From assembly GCF_041146395.1 (NCBI RefSeq), contig NC_090989.1, positions 219,140,843-219,204,842 on the forward strand: 64,000 bases of DNA. Direction: 5' to 3'. Origin of the DNA: Eulemur rufifrons. Taxonomy: Eukaryota > Chordata > Mammalia > Primates > Lemuridae. The notes beneath the pieces were generated by a model that ran no database searches, was not told where the DNA came from, and saw only the letters and a list, made by a program, of their open reading frames with translations. The translations under genes were made by a program, and so were the position numbers. Positions 50,701 through 63,300 of this stretch are shown in pieces (the stretch's first letter is position 1; the number at the start of each line of letters is the position of its first letter).

Positions 50701-53700
50701 CCGATAGCATGCTGAGTTAAGTATGCATAGTTTTTGTTTTGTTTTTTAATCATGTTCAATTTCTGGATGTGATGAAGCTGGTATTTGTCAGCAACCCATT
50801 TTTTGCATAGAACTTGTTGTGCTACCAGGGAACTACAACTTTAAAATCCGAGAGAAAGTAGTAAAAAAAATCTGTTATTCATTGTAAAATTATAGGATAT
50901 TTTCCAATCAAGTTATAAAGTATTATTTCCATTAATTTATTTTATTGGAAAAACAGTAGAGGCAAAAAAAGGTAACATGATGTTTGGGTTTAATTCTATT
51001 CACATCGTATATTAAAGTTGCACAATCATTGAAAAGATATTGAACTGATTTAAGTAGAATGAGGCTTCTGTCCACACATTAAATATATGAGAATAAGATT
51101 ATATTATTTTTATTTCCTTCAAAATATAATTTGTAAAAATTATATTGAAAAAGTTTCTTATTTATTTTACTACTGCTTATATTTGCCTTATCCGATTTTG
51201 TTGAAGAATTATTCTTAACATATAATAACATATAGTAGCTTATATCATTCATACAAATTCTTCAACCAACATTTCACAAAAGATCACATATTAACTTTGA
51301 GAATGCACATTATGTTTGTGCTTAAATCTCATATAGAGAAGAAAACACTTTATATTATATAGTCCATACATTTATTTCAATCATTTTTGGCTTATACTAT
51401 TTTTAAAGCATTCTTCTTTTATTTTGCTAAATCCATATGTAGTCTGATAAAAAATTTTGGAAATTGTGGTTTCCTTTCAAAAGTAGCCAATTTGCTAATT
51501 TGGCTATTATCAGGAAACAGTTAATATGATGATTCTGGACTGCCTGATTTTTTCTTATTATATTCTACATTTTTGTTTTCCTGAGAAATAATTGCATCTG
51601 CTTAATTTAAGTACATATAAAATAGAAACAGGTACTCTACAAATGACAACAATAAAATTTTATGTTAAAAGCTTTCATTCAGAGTTTTTCCAAAGCTAAA
51701 TTTCTGATCTCTTGTATATATATTAATATTGGTCTTTATAGTCATGTAAAGAAATACATTTTTATCCAATAACTCTCATTAATGTAGAATTCTGATTTGT
51801 GTAGAGAGAGGGTTTATTTTCCATTCATGAGTGTAGATGCTATTGTCTATTTGTTTTGGAATGTTTTATTACTTTGGAGCAGAATGTGCATGTATAATTT
51901 TGTGAATGATTCATTTCTTCAATTTACTTGTGTAGATACAGATCAAATATTGGTAATCTTGGAGGAAGAAAGGCTATGCAGCAGTTTCTGAAATGAAATA
52001 GTAGCGATGCTAAATTGAACAATTTAAGCTCTCATGCCAATTAAACAGTTTAACTCCTGATATAAAATTTGATGGCTTGAAACAAAATGTTAAAAAACAG
52101 GAGTAGAATTCACCAAATATTGTGAAAGATAAAATTGTGTTTTCAATTGTGCAATACAATAAAATAATTCTTTACTTTTGTTATAACTAATGTCCGTGTC
52201 TATATTTACCCAAATAAGAGCACACAGATGTTTTGTTTCTTGTGTGCTTTCTCAAAAATATGTTTAAAAATTAAAAATTCAATTCTAATGTTTTGAATGT
52301 AGAATCAATTAAGCTTCATATAGTTCCCGATATTACATTAATATTTCTTTCTCTGTTCTTTACAATTTTTTTCAGAGTGAAAACAAAATACATAACTAAA
52401 TAAATAAGAAATAAGAAAAGTAACTGTCTTTATAGCTGATTTAACAAAAAAGTCACCTTTGAACATAACAAGAGGCTGGGAGATTTTATGCTATAGCACA
52501 GCATATAGCAAAAATTGCTGATTAAATTCAAGATGTAAACTCCATCAATAATTGAGCTGTAACAAAACATTTTGAAAGGGTGAGTCTTTTTAGTCCAAGA
52601 TAAGTATTTTAATGTTAATTAATCGGGCTAGGGGATCATGAGATAGAATAATGTACAACACTACATTTGCTATAAACTAATCATCTACTTTAAAGATATT
52701 TTTTGTATGACTTATGGGACTTTACACATTTAAAAGAGAGGTGAATAATAAAATTTTTCTGAGACGATGAATGTAAAACGACCTGATGCACAAAAAGTTC
52801 AATGTTTAGGTCTGGGGGTAAGAAATTTTCTACAGATAATTGGTAACATTAATATTCCATTTTCCTCTACAGTTTTTTATTTTTTTTAAATGAAAGAAAC
52901 AGACACACCCTAAAATAGAGTTACCACAATTCAATTATAACAGACTGCTATTGGCCCTGAGGGCAAAACCCTGGGTAATTTTAATATTAATAACTAAGAT
53001 GGTTCTAATAAGGAAATTAAAGGCATCAAAACCCCTTATAAAAGTAAAATATTCCTTATTTCTTGTTTCATCCTCCTAGTCAACAATAAACTAATCAACA
53101 CTTAAAATTTTAGGAAAACAGAAAACACTTAAACTAGATCCAGAGTGTATGGAGAAAATCGCATCCACAAAGTTCTTAACAGATTTTTGACTCGTTTTTA
53201 CTCAAGTCAGAAAAACACTTGACATTATTTCCACATTTCAAAAACAAGTTCAAACTTCTCCATGAGCATTGTTTAAATGATGCAAAGTTTTACCTGAATC
53301 AAACATATAACACTTGTCTAATTACCAAAGAAACTTCATGAAACTCATAAAAGCATCCCTCTGTCATTTCTGCAAAGAGATTTGTGGGCGAGGAGAGTTT
53401 TGTAATTCATGAATATTAAATGAACATTTTTTAAAAGTATATTTTTTCACATATGTATAAAATGGATTTGGGTAGCAGCTAAAATAAAACCTTAGATCTC
53501 CAAATTTATATTCCGATTTGACAAGTGTTTTAATTTCTATTAAAATGAATCCTTAGTTCTCCTAATTCCTATTTCAATTTGATCTCATACCTAAATTTCT
53601 TCCAGACATACACATGAATTGAATGTCCACGGGTAAAGGAGTAGTGATCAGTTTAAGAGGAACCACCCCACCTCACTGTATAGGTACTTCGCAAATCAAC

Positions 53701-56185
53701 AATTGAGTTCTTTCTCCTCATTTCCAGAGAGCAGCGCTCGCTGTGCATGGCTCTATAAGCTGTTTGCACTAAAGACTCAATCCTAAATCTAAAGGAAAAC
53801 CATTGAGGTTTACAAACTACTTTTCTTAATCACCAAAAGTACAGGGGTGGTATTCTTGCTTCATTTGTGGGTCCACTCCAACTCCAAACAGATCTGAAAC
53901 CATTACAACACATGGCAGTTGGTCGATAGTGTGGAAAAACCTCATTTACTGACTGGCCAGACAGTTTTAAAACCTTCAGATTTTTCTAAGTCTAGGTTAT
54001 TAACTGTCTGACTGTAATCACATCTTCACCATAGGGAGCTTCAAAAGCTTTTCATTTGCATTGAATCAGTTGCCTTCCTCCCTGTCTTTTTTTTCCCCCT
54101 GGAAATAAGCTTAAATAATTCAACAAACTACACACATGGCTAGTGATTATTGAACCATTCTGAAACACTCGAGGCAAATGGACCATTATGCGGTGGGAAT
54201 TAAAACTTTCCTCCCAGTTGCTAGGAGGGTACGTATTCATATATAGCAAATATATTTGTCTCCAGCATTTTTTTCTGTACTCCCCATTCTCCTAAAACAA
54301 CATGGAAAAACACCTGCAACTGTGCCATCACTTTTACTTACCAGTGCTATTTCTGGAGGGTATTAGGTCAGATAAAGAGCCCTTTGGTATGCATATTTAT
54401 CCAACACTTCTTCAAGTGTGGAGACTAAGTTAATTGAAAAGAAAATGCAGTACTTTTTGTAGACACACTACAGATAAATAACAACAAATTATATTAGTCA
54501 TTTTACATTTAATGATACTTCGAACACAATAGAATTAAGCATGTTTGGCTACTTGACTTAATGTAGTCTTCATTATAAACATTTATATTTGGCAAGGTTG
54601 GTGATATTTTGCATTCACAGCCACACAAACTTTTGAATTATCCCAAATCGGAAGGAATATTTTGTCATTTGGATTGCCATCTGGTAGCTGTTTCATGATA
54701 GATGTTTCATGATTGAAGATGAGACCCTCAAGCTTTGTCAACCTAAGCTAAAGGCTAGGATTTTATGTTAGATTTTAACAACAAAAAAAAAAATATGAAT
54801 TTCAAAAAACATTAAGGATTTTTTAATGAAACAATGCTTTTATTTCTCTAAGCACACTGCAGTAAAAAAAATCAAAGAATAAAGGGCAGAAAATTATATA
54901 TATTGCATAACAATAAATTGTCAATATAGGATATCATGGAATACTGAGTAATTGTCCCTAACTGCAGAGTGGAAAATCTATTAGGAACAGTTATATTTTT
55001 TTCTTTAAACTTAACTTTGAAGTCTTAAAAGTGATTAATACTAATTGCGTAAGACTAATTTAAAATTTTTTATTAAAGTACCAGCTAGCAGATACTAACA
55101 CCCACTGAAGTTAAGGATTTGCCTGCTAACAATTTCATAGTAGTATTTTGTCATTGGATAGATAGATATAACTTCCATTTTTGTAATTTATTTTAGTATT
55201 TCTATAGCTCTGTAGCTGCTTTCTAACAGTGTACAACCTTTGTCAAATTTAAGATATATTTGTCTAAATTATGACTTATAGAAAAATAGATGTAAATGAG
55301 ATCACAAACCTTGTGTTCAATTAACACAATGCCATATATGCTTCATGAAATTTGACTGGCTCTTGTGTATTGATGCAGGAGAAAAAATGTTTTCCCTGAT
55401 TGAAAAAAAAAAAAGAGAGAGATTTTGAGGTTATGAGTATTTTACAACTAACATTGTTATAATTGCTGGCTCATGGTGATAATAAAAAGTAGACCAACTT
55501 TAAATATACATATATGCATATATATGTATGCAATGCAATAATAGACTCTTGTGTGTACCAAGTGACCAGTGACAGCATTTGTTATTCTAGTTCTTATATC
55601 TTTGATCCTTTGCATACCTTTCCCCTAATTCTTTACCACAGCGTGGTTTATAACCAGCTCTTAATAAATATTCGCTGGTGAATGAACTTGATGTATTTCT
55701 TCTAGGTACATATAACCATCAAAAGTAGTTCACAGCAATTTACAATTTTATTTTAATATGTTTTAATAATTATGTTTATTTGAATGTAGATTTTTATTAT
55801 GTTTTTATTCTGTGTATGTCTTTGATACTTTCTCCCTGTGTTTGGTAATGATTCTTGACAATTGCTCCAATAGCTGAAACATCCAACTACTATGGCGTTA
55901 CTATATACATCCAAGGCAGAGGTTCTTGAACTTCTTTGATAGGGGTGGTGGTGAGAAGTGGGTTACTGATTGCTTTGAGAATCTGACTTTAATTATGCAT
56001 CCTCTTCCTCAAAAATATACATGCCCAAAACATTTTACATGGACTGTTCAGGGTTCCCAGACCCACTGAAATCTATTTACAATCATGTAACCCAAATTAA
56101 GCGCACTTAATGGTAAGGGAGTTGTGCATCTTGAATCACTGATTTAAGACAAGCAGTACAACATTATCAACTCTGATGGACAAGA
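47800..56185. other. Repeat-poor block (about 8.4 kb)
   Basis: I recognise no SINE, LINE, LTR or DNA transposon here, only short A/T runs, a (CAAAA)n at 50524-50540 and a TA tract at 55504-55529. Open frames are short and lack domains. The text is AT-rich but of normal complexity, with moderately GC parts at about 47860-48260 and 53640-54240. Depletion of repeats can reflect selected regulatory sequence, but it can also mean old repeats too decayed for me to see. Confidence 0.4.
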
Positions 56186-56410
56186 TTAAGAGTGGGAAAA
56201 CTATGGCCCTCAGGCCAAATCTAGCTGCCATCCATTTTTATAAATAAAGTTTTATTGGAACACAGCCTTGCCCATTCATTTATATATTATCTCTGGCTGT
56301 TTTTGTGCTACAACTGCATTGTTGAGTAGTTGCAAAAAACACCATACGGTTAAAGCCTACAATAATTATTATGTGGTCCTTTTTAGAATATAATTTGCCA
56401 AACACTGGAC
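56186..56410 (+). mobile_element. hAT-type DNA transposon relic (copy 2)
   Basis: AAACTATGGCCCTCAGGCC, AATAAAGTTTTATTGGAACA, CAGCCTTGCCCATTCATTTA, GTTGAGTAGTTGCAAAAAAC, and an end ATTTGCCAAACACTGG. Same family as 40838-41335, uninterrupted here. Non-autonomous. Confidence 0.8.
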
Positions 56411-57353
56411 TAACTATGTGGTGTAAATACAGTGCATTTTTCACATTCTTCAAGAAGCTAAAACTCTAAGATTAATATGAATTAATGACATAGCCAGGTG
56501 TCTACAAAACTCAAGTGATTTTTATTTTATAAAAATAAAAAAAAATAAGGATGATAGTATAAAGGTATCAGTCTATGGGGGATATCTAGAGAATATCATA
56601 CAGTTTTGACTATTACATTGTAATAGTGTTATTAACATATTAGGGTTGTATTTTGTTTTGTTTCCCTGGGAGTGAGATCAAGATGATGAGAATACACAAA
56701 ACAATGAATTTAGAAGAAATGGTTGAACAAGGATGTTTAGCCTGGAAAAGAAGAGATGTGAGGATAGTGGAGGGAGGTAGAGGAAGATAATAGCTGTCCT
56801 CAAATATTCCAGTGATTTTTGAGAAAGATAGAGTTTAATGCATGTTACCCCAAAAGAAGGTGATGTGCAGGTAAACTGTTTTGTTTTTTTTTTTTTAAGA
56901 AAAAAACAGTCCTGATTTATAGTATTTGCTGATTTTTGTGGTACAAATATTTTCAAGGCTGATTTTAAGCTAGCAATATGAAGTCATTGAATGGAGAGCT
57001 GAGAAGGGATGCACACAATTGGCTCTCCCAAGCACATCAAGGCCAGCTCCAGCTCACGACTGCCGCAAAACGGCAGAGTGAGACATATGGCTTGAAACTT
57101 TTCTGTGGAGAGAAAATATGATTTGAACTCGTTTTCCTCAGATGATCATAAGTTCTTTTTCTGAGGAAGTGTTTAACAGAGACTCCATATGTACTTGATG
57201 AGTTCACTAAGTAACTAAAAACATATAAGAAGAATTTTTAAAAATCCTGTACAATGGTTTATAATTTTATGATGTTTGAAGATGAGTTAAATGTATTTTT
57301 AAGTACTTCTGCTATTTTCTTTCTAACATAAGTTTCAGATATTATACTCATGG
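56411..57353. other. Unassigned sequence
   Basis: No gene or repeat recognised. A T run lies at 56882-56896. Confidence 0.4.
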
Positions 57354-57551
57354 AGGTAAGGCATATATTTGTTCATTTCAAGAAAGGTCTGTACAGTATT
57401 AATTCGATAATAGGCTTTCTAAGCATAGATATACATAAACTTGCCAAAATAAAGGTAAGGCATATATTTGTTTATTTCAAGAAAGGTCTGCACAATATTA
57501 ATTGGATAATAGACTTTCTAAGCATAGATATACACAAACTTGCCAAAATAA
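57354..57551 (+). repeat. Two-copy 99-bp tandem duplication
   Basis: AGGTAAGGCATATATTTGTT begins each copy (57354 and 57453). The copies differ at about 6 of 99 positions. Because 99 is divisible by three, a 117-codon open frame (57350-57703) carries two 33-residue repeats; this length is explained by the duplication and does not indicate a gene. Confidence 0.93.
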
Positions 57552-58430
57552 ACCATGAGTTTTACATATATCTTTCCATTAACTTCGCATTTTATCTCAG
57601 GTTGACTCCCCTTCAAGGTATTAAAATTTTATTTATTTCCTTTTGTTGCAAGCATATTTTTGAAGGTATTCTTTGTAAAAACAAGGTAGATAACTGGAGG
57701 TGACAACTAATACTTGTTTGCCTATAGCTTCCTGGGGGAAAATATCTCAGAAAACTCCTGAGACATCTGTGAGACATAGAATGAGAGGGCCTAAATACAT
57801 CATTGGTATATAGAAGAATTAACGTTTTAAATAGCTAAAGAAAAATGTCTTAAGATCAATTTCCTGTCACAAATCCTATTTTACGAGATGAAAAACAAAC
57901 CAACAAATTTTACAAAATCTATTTCTTACCAAGTTGAAATATTAAAAGTGAGGGCAAGTCTAGGCTAACTCTGGTGGTTATCTACCCAACAGCCAATTCC
58001 TATGCTTTCAGAACTGGAGTTTTATTGAGGTAGTCTTATATGTTGGGAGGATCTGGGCTTCTGTACAGCCTTAGGGGGAAAGTGTTAGTACCAATCCCCT
58101 TGTTAAAGAATACTTAAAAAGTATATATGTAATGTAATTTAAGGCAATGGACAATGGGAAAAATCTGCTTTTGGTGTTCTGGGAAAGTCACAAGGAGACA
58201 TTCTCTTTTCAGGTGTTCAAACGGATCAATAAGAGATTCTTTGGGCTGATTCAGTCATACTATGATTATGAGGGGTCAAGACAAGAGCCAACATTCCTAC
58301 GGTGGCAAAGAGAAAAGATAAAAAGAAACTGGATGCTGAATGATGCTGTTGAATCACTGGTTAAACCATTCCTGGAACCATGCTACTTCTGAACTTCTTT
58401 TTATGTAAAATTAAAATGAAGGCGACATAA
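57552..58430. other. Unassigned sequence, possibly an old LTR relic near 58150-58430
   Basis: The stretch TGGATGCTGAATGATGCTG and following text vaguely resembles the 3' part of an old MaLR-type LTR. This is too weak to call. Confidence 0.25.
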
Positions 58431-59330
58431 AGACTTTTATAGACAAACAAAAGTTGAGAAAATTCATTAACAGTGGAACTGCCTTACAAAAAATACCAGA
58501 GAAAGTCCTGCAGGTAGGAATATGACACCAGCTGGAAATTCAGATCTATAAAAGAGGTGAAAAATTCTGCATTAATAAAATAAGAGTAAATACATGACTA
58601 TTACTGTTTTTAATTTCTGTAAAAGATAACTCTTTCTAAAGCAAAATAGTAAGATATATTGTTTGCTTTATAAGATATGTAGAAATAAGATCTATGACAA
58701 TAATACTAAAGGATGGGAGGGAAGAAATTAAAGTATACTGTGGTAAGGTTCTTATACTGCATGTGAAGTGGAATATTATTATTTGAAGATAGGCTTTGAT
58801 AAGGTAAAGGTGTATGTTGCAAACCTTTGAGTGACCACTAAAAAATTAAAAAGAAGTATAACTAATTAGCTGATTATGGAGATAAAACTAAATCACTTAA
58901 AAGTGATCAAGTGACACAAATGAAGAAGGAAAAGAAGAAACTAGGAACAAAAAAATCAGACAATTAGAAAACAACTTTCAAGATGGTAGATCAAAATCCA
59001 ACAATTGCATTAAATATACATGGTGTAAACACTCTAATTGAAAGGCAAAGATTAATAGATTTGATAGAACAGCAAGACCCACCTATGTATTGTCTATAAT
59101 AAATCCACTCTAAATCTAAAGACATAGATAGGTTAAAAGTGAAAGGATAGAAATAAGATATACCATGCAAATTCTAATCAAAAGAAAGTTGGAGGAGCTA
59201 TAATAATATTAGACAAAGTAGACATTATAAAAGTAATATTAGCAAGTATAAAGAGAACTGTGACATAATGATAAAGGATAAATTCATTTAAAATAGAAAT
59301 TTCCAATGTGTATTTACCTAACAATAGACT
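58431..59330 (+). mobile_element. Old LINE1-like internal fragment
   Basis: CTTTCAAGATGGTAGATCAAAATCC, AGAAAGTTGGAGGAGCTATAAT, ATTAGACAAAGTAGACATTAT and GTGTATTTACCTAACAATAGA resemble internal text of old L1/HAL1-type LINEs. Highly decayed and without an open frame. Confidence 0.5.
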
Positions 59331-60369
59331 TCTGACTTTTGAACTTGATATGGAATAAGAACAATCCTGTTTCGGAGATGGCTCCTATACATACTTGTTT
59401 CAAAAATATTATTTATTTTCTAAGAATTATTCATATAATTTTATAATAATTATAATACATCCAATAACATAGGTAACTTTCTTAGTTTATGACTGGTGAA
59501 ATATATCTGTAAGATAAGAAATAATATGAATAGCCATTGAGAGTTCTTCCTCCTCTAGTTCTTTGGCAGTTTGACAACTTTGAGAGCAGAAAGTGTTCAG
59601 GGTCATATCTTTCGGAATATTTGAGTGCAGAGGTGAGTCTTGAATTTGCTTCTTAGAATATTGAATCTGAAAACCTAGACAGACAGAAGAAAATTCATTC
59701 TGCAAAATGTGGCAATTTAGTGGATCAATGTTATTCAACAATACAGATCTCTGTTTGGTAGGCATTAGATTTGGCAGGATTTCTTTATCCTACACATTCT
59801 TTCTCTTATTCAAATTAATATTTTAGTTTTAGCTTGAAAGACTTCTCACAGAGTTTCATAAAGCAGAGTTAATCAGGTTAAAAGTAAAAAATAAATGTGA
59901 TTAATGACTTTTGTGTTTTATTACTAAAACACATTTCTACTAGTCTAAGTTAATTTCTGCAATTTTATTTTTTGCTGTTATATGTTCAATTATGTTTTGT
60001 TACAGCTCCAAATTTTATTACTAAGATGCCTTTCAAATTTTCACACATCAGAATATAGTTCTTCTTTTTAAAAATCCCATAATTAAAACATCATTTTTGC
60101 AAATATTTTCATGTGTCTTTAAATGGTTATGCTACTTATAACTGTAAAAGATTAAGCAATTTGTTTTAAATCTGAACCTTAATTTTCATGGAAAGACAAT
60201 TTCAAAATACCATAATTTTCACAATATGTCCATATATACTCTATGAAAGGGTAATCACTGCTTCAAAACATAAATTATAAATAAACATGCATAGATATAA
60301 TTAATAATCTTAGAAAGAAAATTACATTTCTTTTCAAAACCAAATGTAAAGGATATCATGTGAGAAACT
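59331..60369. other. Unassigned AT-rich sequence
   Basis: No gene or repeat recognised. Confidence 0.4.
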
Positions 60370-60984
60370 TTAACTCATTTAGTCAGTCAACATATGTTGA
60401 TTCAGTTTGTGCTCTCTAATGTTTACAACACTGAGAATACACAAGGGTATAAAATCTCAAACTGGTCTCTGCCCTAAGCAGCTTAGTAGAAGAAATAGAA
60501 ATATGTACTTCATAGCACAGAAAAATTTCAGGTTTGAAAATGCTATGAAAAAATTATAGAGTTCACCTAAAAGGAAGAGTTAGGCTGTGGAAGTGATACT
60601 TAATCTAAGATCCAAAGAATGAGTTAGAATTACTAGAAGAGAGGAAAGAACGGTTCAGGAATAGATATCAGGTATCCAAAGTCCTTGTGGCAAGAAGCAT
60701 GCTAAATAAAAGAGATCCAAAGAAAATCATTTTAACTGAAATTCAGGGAGTGAAGAAAATCTGGTAGAAGATAACAGCCAGAGAGGTAGACAGAGACAGA
60801 CCATGCTAGTTACTGTAGTATCTGCAATAACGTATTTACTTTTTTCATATCAAGAGCAATGGGAAACAAAAATAGAGTTTAATATAGAGAACAAAATGAT
60901 CAAAATTGTGTCTGAGAAGATCCCTCCAGCATTAGAGAACGGAATGGAGATGGTTCAGAATTCATTTTCATGCTGCCTTGCAAT
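60370..60984 (-). mobile_element. L2 LINE, part 1
   Basis: The reverse of the L2 3' end: CATTTAGTCAGTCAACATATG, AACACTGAGAATACACAAGG, GGTCTCTGCCCTAAGCAGC, GATCCAAAGAATGAG, CCTTGTGGCAAGAAGC. It is interrupted at 60984 by an MLT1 LTR and continues from 61649. Confidence 0.7.
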
Positions 60985-61648
60985 TGGAATATGCAAAATT
61001 CCAAGATGGCCCCCAATGCCCCCATTCCCTATGTATAGACTCTAGATAATCCCCCACCCCTTTGAATAGGAATAAGATTCATAAATATGACAGGGTTTCA
61101 TTTCCATCTTTGGGCTGTGTTATATGGCAAAGGTGAAGGAATTTATAGGATGTAATTAAGGATTTTGAGACCAACAAAAGGGTGATTATCCTGGGCCTGA
61201 AGTAATCAAGCGAATCCTTTAAAAAGGGCTCCGTCCTTTTCTAAAAGAAGATATTCAAAACAGGAGAGATTGTCCTGCCAGCCTTGAAGAAACATACATC
61301 CATATTATGAACTGCCTTTGAAGACAGCCACATAAAAAGACTTGAGGGCAGGCTCTGGGGGCTGAGAGTACTCCCTGGCAAATAGCTATGAAGAGAACAG
61401 AGGCCTCATTTTTATAGCTGCAAGGAACTGAATTCTGCCACCAATCTGAGTAAGCTTGGAAGAAGACCCTGAGCTCCAGACGAGAAAGCAGCCTGACCAA
61501 CACTCTGATCTGAACTTTGTGAGACACCAGGCAGAGGACCCTGTTTGAACTTCTGATCCACAGAAATTGTAAGGTAATAAGTACCTATTGTTTAAGCTTC
61601 TAGTTTTGTGGTAATATATTACACAGCATAGAAAACTAATACAGCAAT
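60980..61648 (+). mobile_element. MLT1-type LTR with 5-bp TSD
   Basis: The LTR at 60985-61643 begins TGGAATATGCAAAATTCC and contains CCAAGATGGCCCCCAATGCC, ATGGCAAAGGTGAAGG, GCAAGGAACTGAATTCTGCC, AACTTCTGATCCACAG, and ends GTGGTAATATATTACACAGC...CTAATACA. GCAAT occurs directly on each side (60980-60984 and 61644-61648), the 5-bp TSD expected for ERVL/MaLR integration. Open frames on the minus strand within it have no viral domain. Confidence 0.9.
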
Positions 61649-62320
61649 TCTTACAAAAGACCAAGGGAATGATGGCTGTAGCATGGCCTAAGATGATGGT
61701 GGCAGAGTCGGAGAGAATTATATGTGTTTGGGAGAGAGTCAGGACGTAGAATCATTAGCACCTGGCAGTATATTGGATACAAGTATGAAGGAAGGAGAGG
61801 GATGTTAAGATTTCCTCCCAACTCTCTTATTAATAATTTAGTGGCCTAGATCCATGACCTACCAATGGCTGAGATAAAGAACACCAAAACAGGACCAGTG
61901 GTTCAGTGGCTGATGGCAAGTTTGGATTTCAGCAGCATTTTAAGGGTTAGGTAGCTTTGAAATGTTCCAGAATAAATGTTTCAAAGTGGTTATGAGAATT
62001 AAATGTTTGCCCAGAGTTAAGTATGGATAAGGTTAAAAAAAGAAAAAGCAGGAGATTTAAGAAAACAGAGAATTTGAAATTGTTGAGCAATTTGAGTTGA
62101 CTGAAGAAAGGTGGTAGAACTGATAGTAATTTAAATATATTTGAGATCAGTGATTCAAAATTTATGGTGGAACTAGTAAGTCTGTTTGGAGACTCGCAAC
62201 TTATAGCTGTTTCGTGCAAGCTCTGGGAAAGTGGACGGCGGGGCTCATTCTCCAGGGAAGTTGTGCCAGATCAGATAAAAGGACAGCAGAGGATAGATGC
62301 TTAGGGCACTGGGATCACTG
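61649..62320 (-). mobile_element. L2 LINE, part 2
   Basis: GGGAGAGAGTCAGGACGTAG, TATTGGATACAAGTATGAAGG, GGATGTTAAGATTTCCTCCC and TGAGATAAAGAACACCA are the next parts of the reversed L2, so the L2 predates the MLT1 insertion. The distal half is strongly diverged. Confidence 0.65.
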
Positions 62321-62698
62321 TAATGACCCTATTAGCTATAGACTTTTATAAATAAAGAGAAAAAGTTAAGAAGCCAGACAAAAAGAACAAAATAATCTTT
62401 TGCAGAGGTGAGGCTAAGTTATTTAAAGGAAAACAAATAAATATAAGTCAATATAATTAAATAGATAAATATACTAAATACCCTCAAATGAATTTAATGC
62501 ATAGCCCATTTGGTTTTGAGTTTTGCTATCCATAGCAATCATTTTCTTAGGAAATCCATCATGGAAAAGTCGTGGTGCCATATTTAAAGGAAAAAAATTA
62601 TAAAATTATTTTATTCTACCCCTTTCCTCATGAAAATTAAGAAGAGGGAAAAAAAAGGCAGCCAGATATTAGGTAAAAATGGCAAATTAAAAGGCCTT
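62321..62698. other. Unassigned AT-rich sequence
   Basis: No gene or repeat recognised. Confidence 0.4.
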
Positions 62699-63018
62699 TT
62701 GGCAAGGCCCAATGACTCATGCCTGTAATCTCAGCACTTTGGGAGGCTGAGGTAGCAGCATCCCTTGAGGCCAGGAGTTCGAGACCAGCCTGGGTAAAAG
62801 AGAGAGAGACCCCCTTCCCTAGAAAACAAAAAATAAAAAATTTAGCTGGGTGTGGTGGCACATCTCTGTACTCCTAACTACTCAGGAAGCTGAGATGGGA
62901 TGGCTTGAGCCCAGGAGTTTAAGACTGCAGTGAGCTATGAAAGCACCACTGCACTCCAGCCTGAGTAACAGAGCAAGGCCCTGTCTTGCAAAAAAAAAAA
63001 AAAAAACAACCAAACAAA
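62699..63018 (+). mobile_element. Dimeric Alu SINE
   Basis: Left arm: TGACTCATGCCTGTAATC, CAGCACTTTGGGAGGCTGAG, GGAGTTCGAGACCAGCCTGG. A-rich linker: AAAACAAAAAATAAAAAAT. Right arm: TAGCTGGGTGTGGTGGCAC, TGAGCCCAGGAGTTTAAGAC, TGCAGTGAGCTATG, CACTGCACTCCAGCCTGAG. A-rich tail at 62990-63018. The style is old (AluJ-like), with many substitutions including in the A-box region. Dimeric Alu is restricted to primates, which fixes the order of the organism. Confidence 0.95.
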
Positions 63019-63205
63019 AAACAAACCTTTACATAAATATCTTATGTTTGTTTATACATAAAAACTTTAGTGAACTTGACATCCAGATAACACATAAAAT
63101 CATGATTAACAGATTATTCTTTGAAGTCTGGCTTTCTGAGTCTGAATATATATACTAGCGGTGTGATCTTTGGCCAGTTACTTAGCTGAATTTAATTTCA
63201 TCACT

Positions 63206-63221
63206 TCTAAAGTAGGGATGA
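63206..63221. repeat. TSD of the 5S retrocopy, left
   Basis: TCTAAAGTAGGGATGA, identical to 63259-63274. Confidence 0.92.
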
Positions 63222-63260
63222 GTCTAAGGCCATACCACCCTGAACACGCCTGATCTTGTC
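63222..63260 (+). pseudogene. RNA5SP: 5S rRNA retropseudogene, 3'-truncated and tailless
   Basis: GTCTAAGGCCATACCACCCT then GAACACGCCTGATCTTGTC is the 5' start of 5S rRNA (known text GTCTACGGCCATACCACCCT). About 37-40 of 120 nt are present. Differences are four, and all lie at CpG positions of the 5S gene (three are CpG-type transitions). It starts exactly at RNA nt 1, has no poly(A) and no internal promoter (the 5S A/C boxes lie further 3'), and sits between perfect 16-bp direct repeats. The last two or three bases can be assigned to either 5S or the TSD. Confidence 0.9.
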
Positions 63261-63274
63261 TAAAGTAGGGATGA
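63259..63274. repeat. TSD of the 5S retrocopy, right
   Basis: Identical to 63206-63221; overlaps the 5S text by a few bases (microhomology TCT). Confidence 0.92.
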
Positions 63275-63300
63275 TAATGCACTTAGCACAAAACCTGAAC

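Larger units (their letters stand above)
63145..63300 (+). mobile_element. MIR SINE, broken by a 5S retrocopy
   Basis: GGTGTGATCTTTGGCCAGTT and ACTTAGCTGAATTTAATTTC, then CATCACTTCTAAAGTAGGGATGA up to 63221, resuming TAATGCACTTAGCACAAAAC at 63275. Removing the 5S insert and one TSD copy restores a continuous MIR text. Confidence 0.75.

Noticed and set aside
57350..57703. Repeat protein gene candidate
   Set aside because: The frame length is explained by a 99-bp tandem duplication; no promoter, splice site or conserved partner is visible.
58147..58392. 81-codon plus-strand frame (ends in CYF)
   Set aside because: Reads like a short unique protein, but no homology, splice sites or start context support it, and the surrounding sequence looks like decayed repeat.
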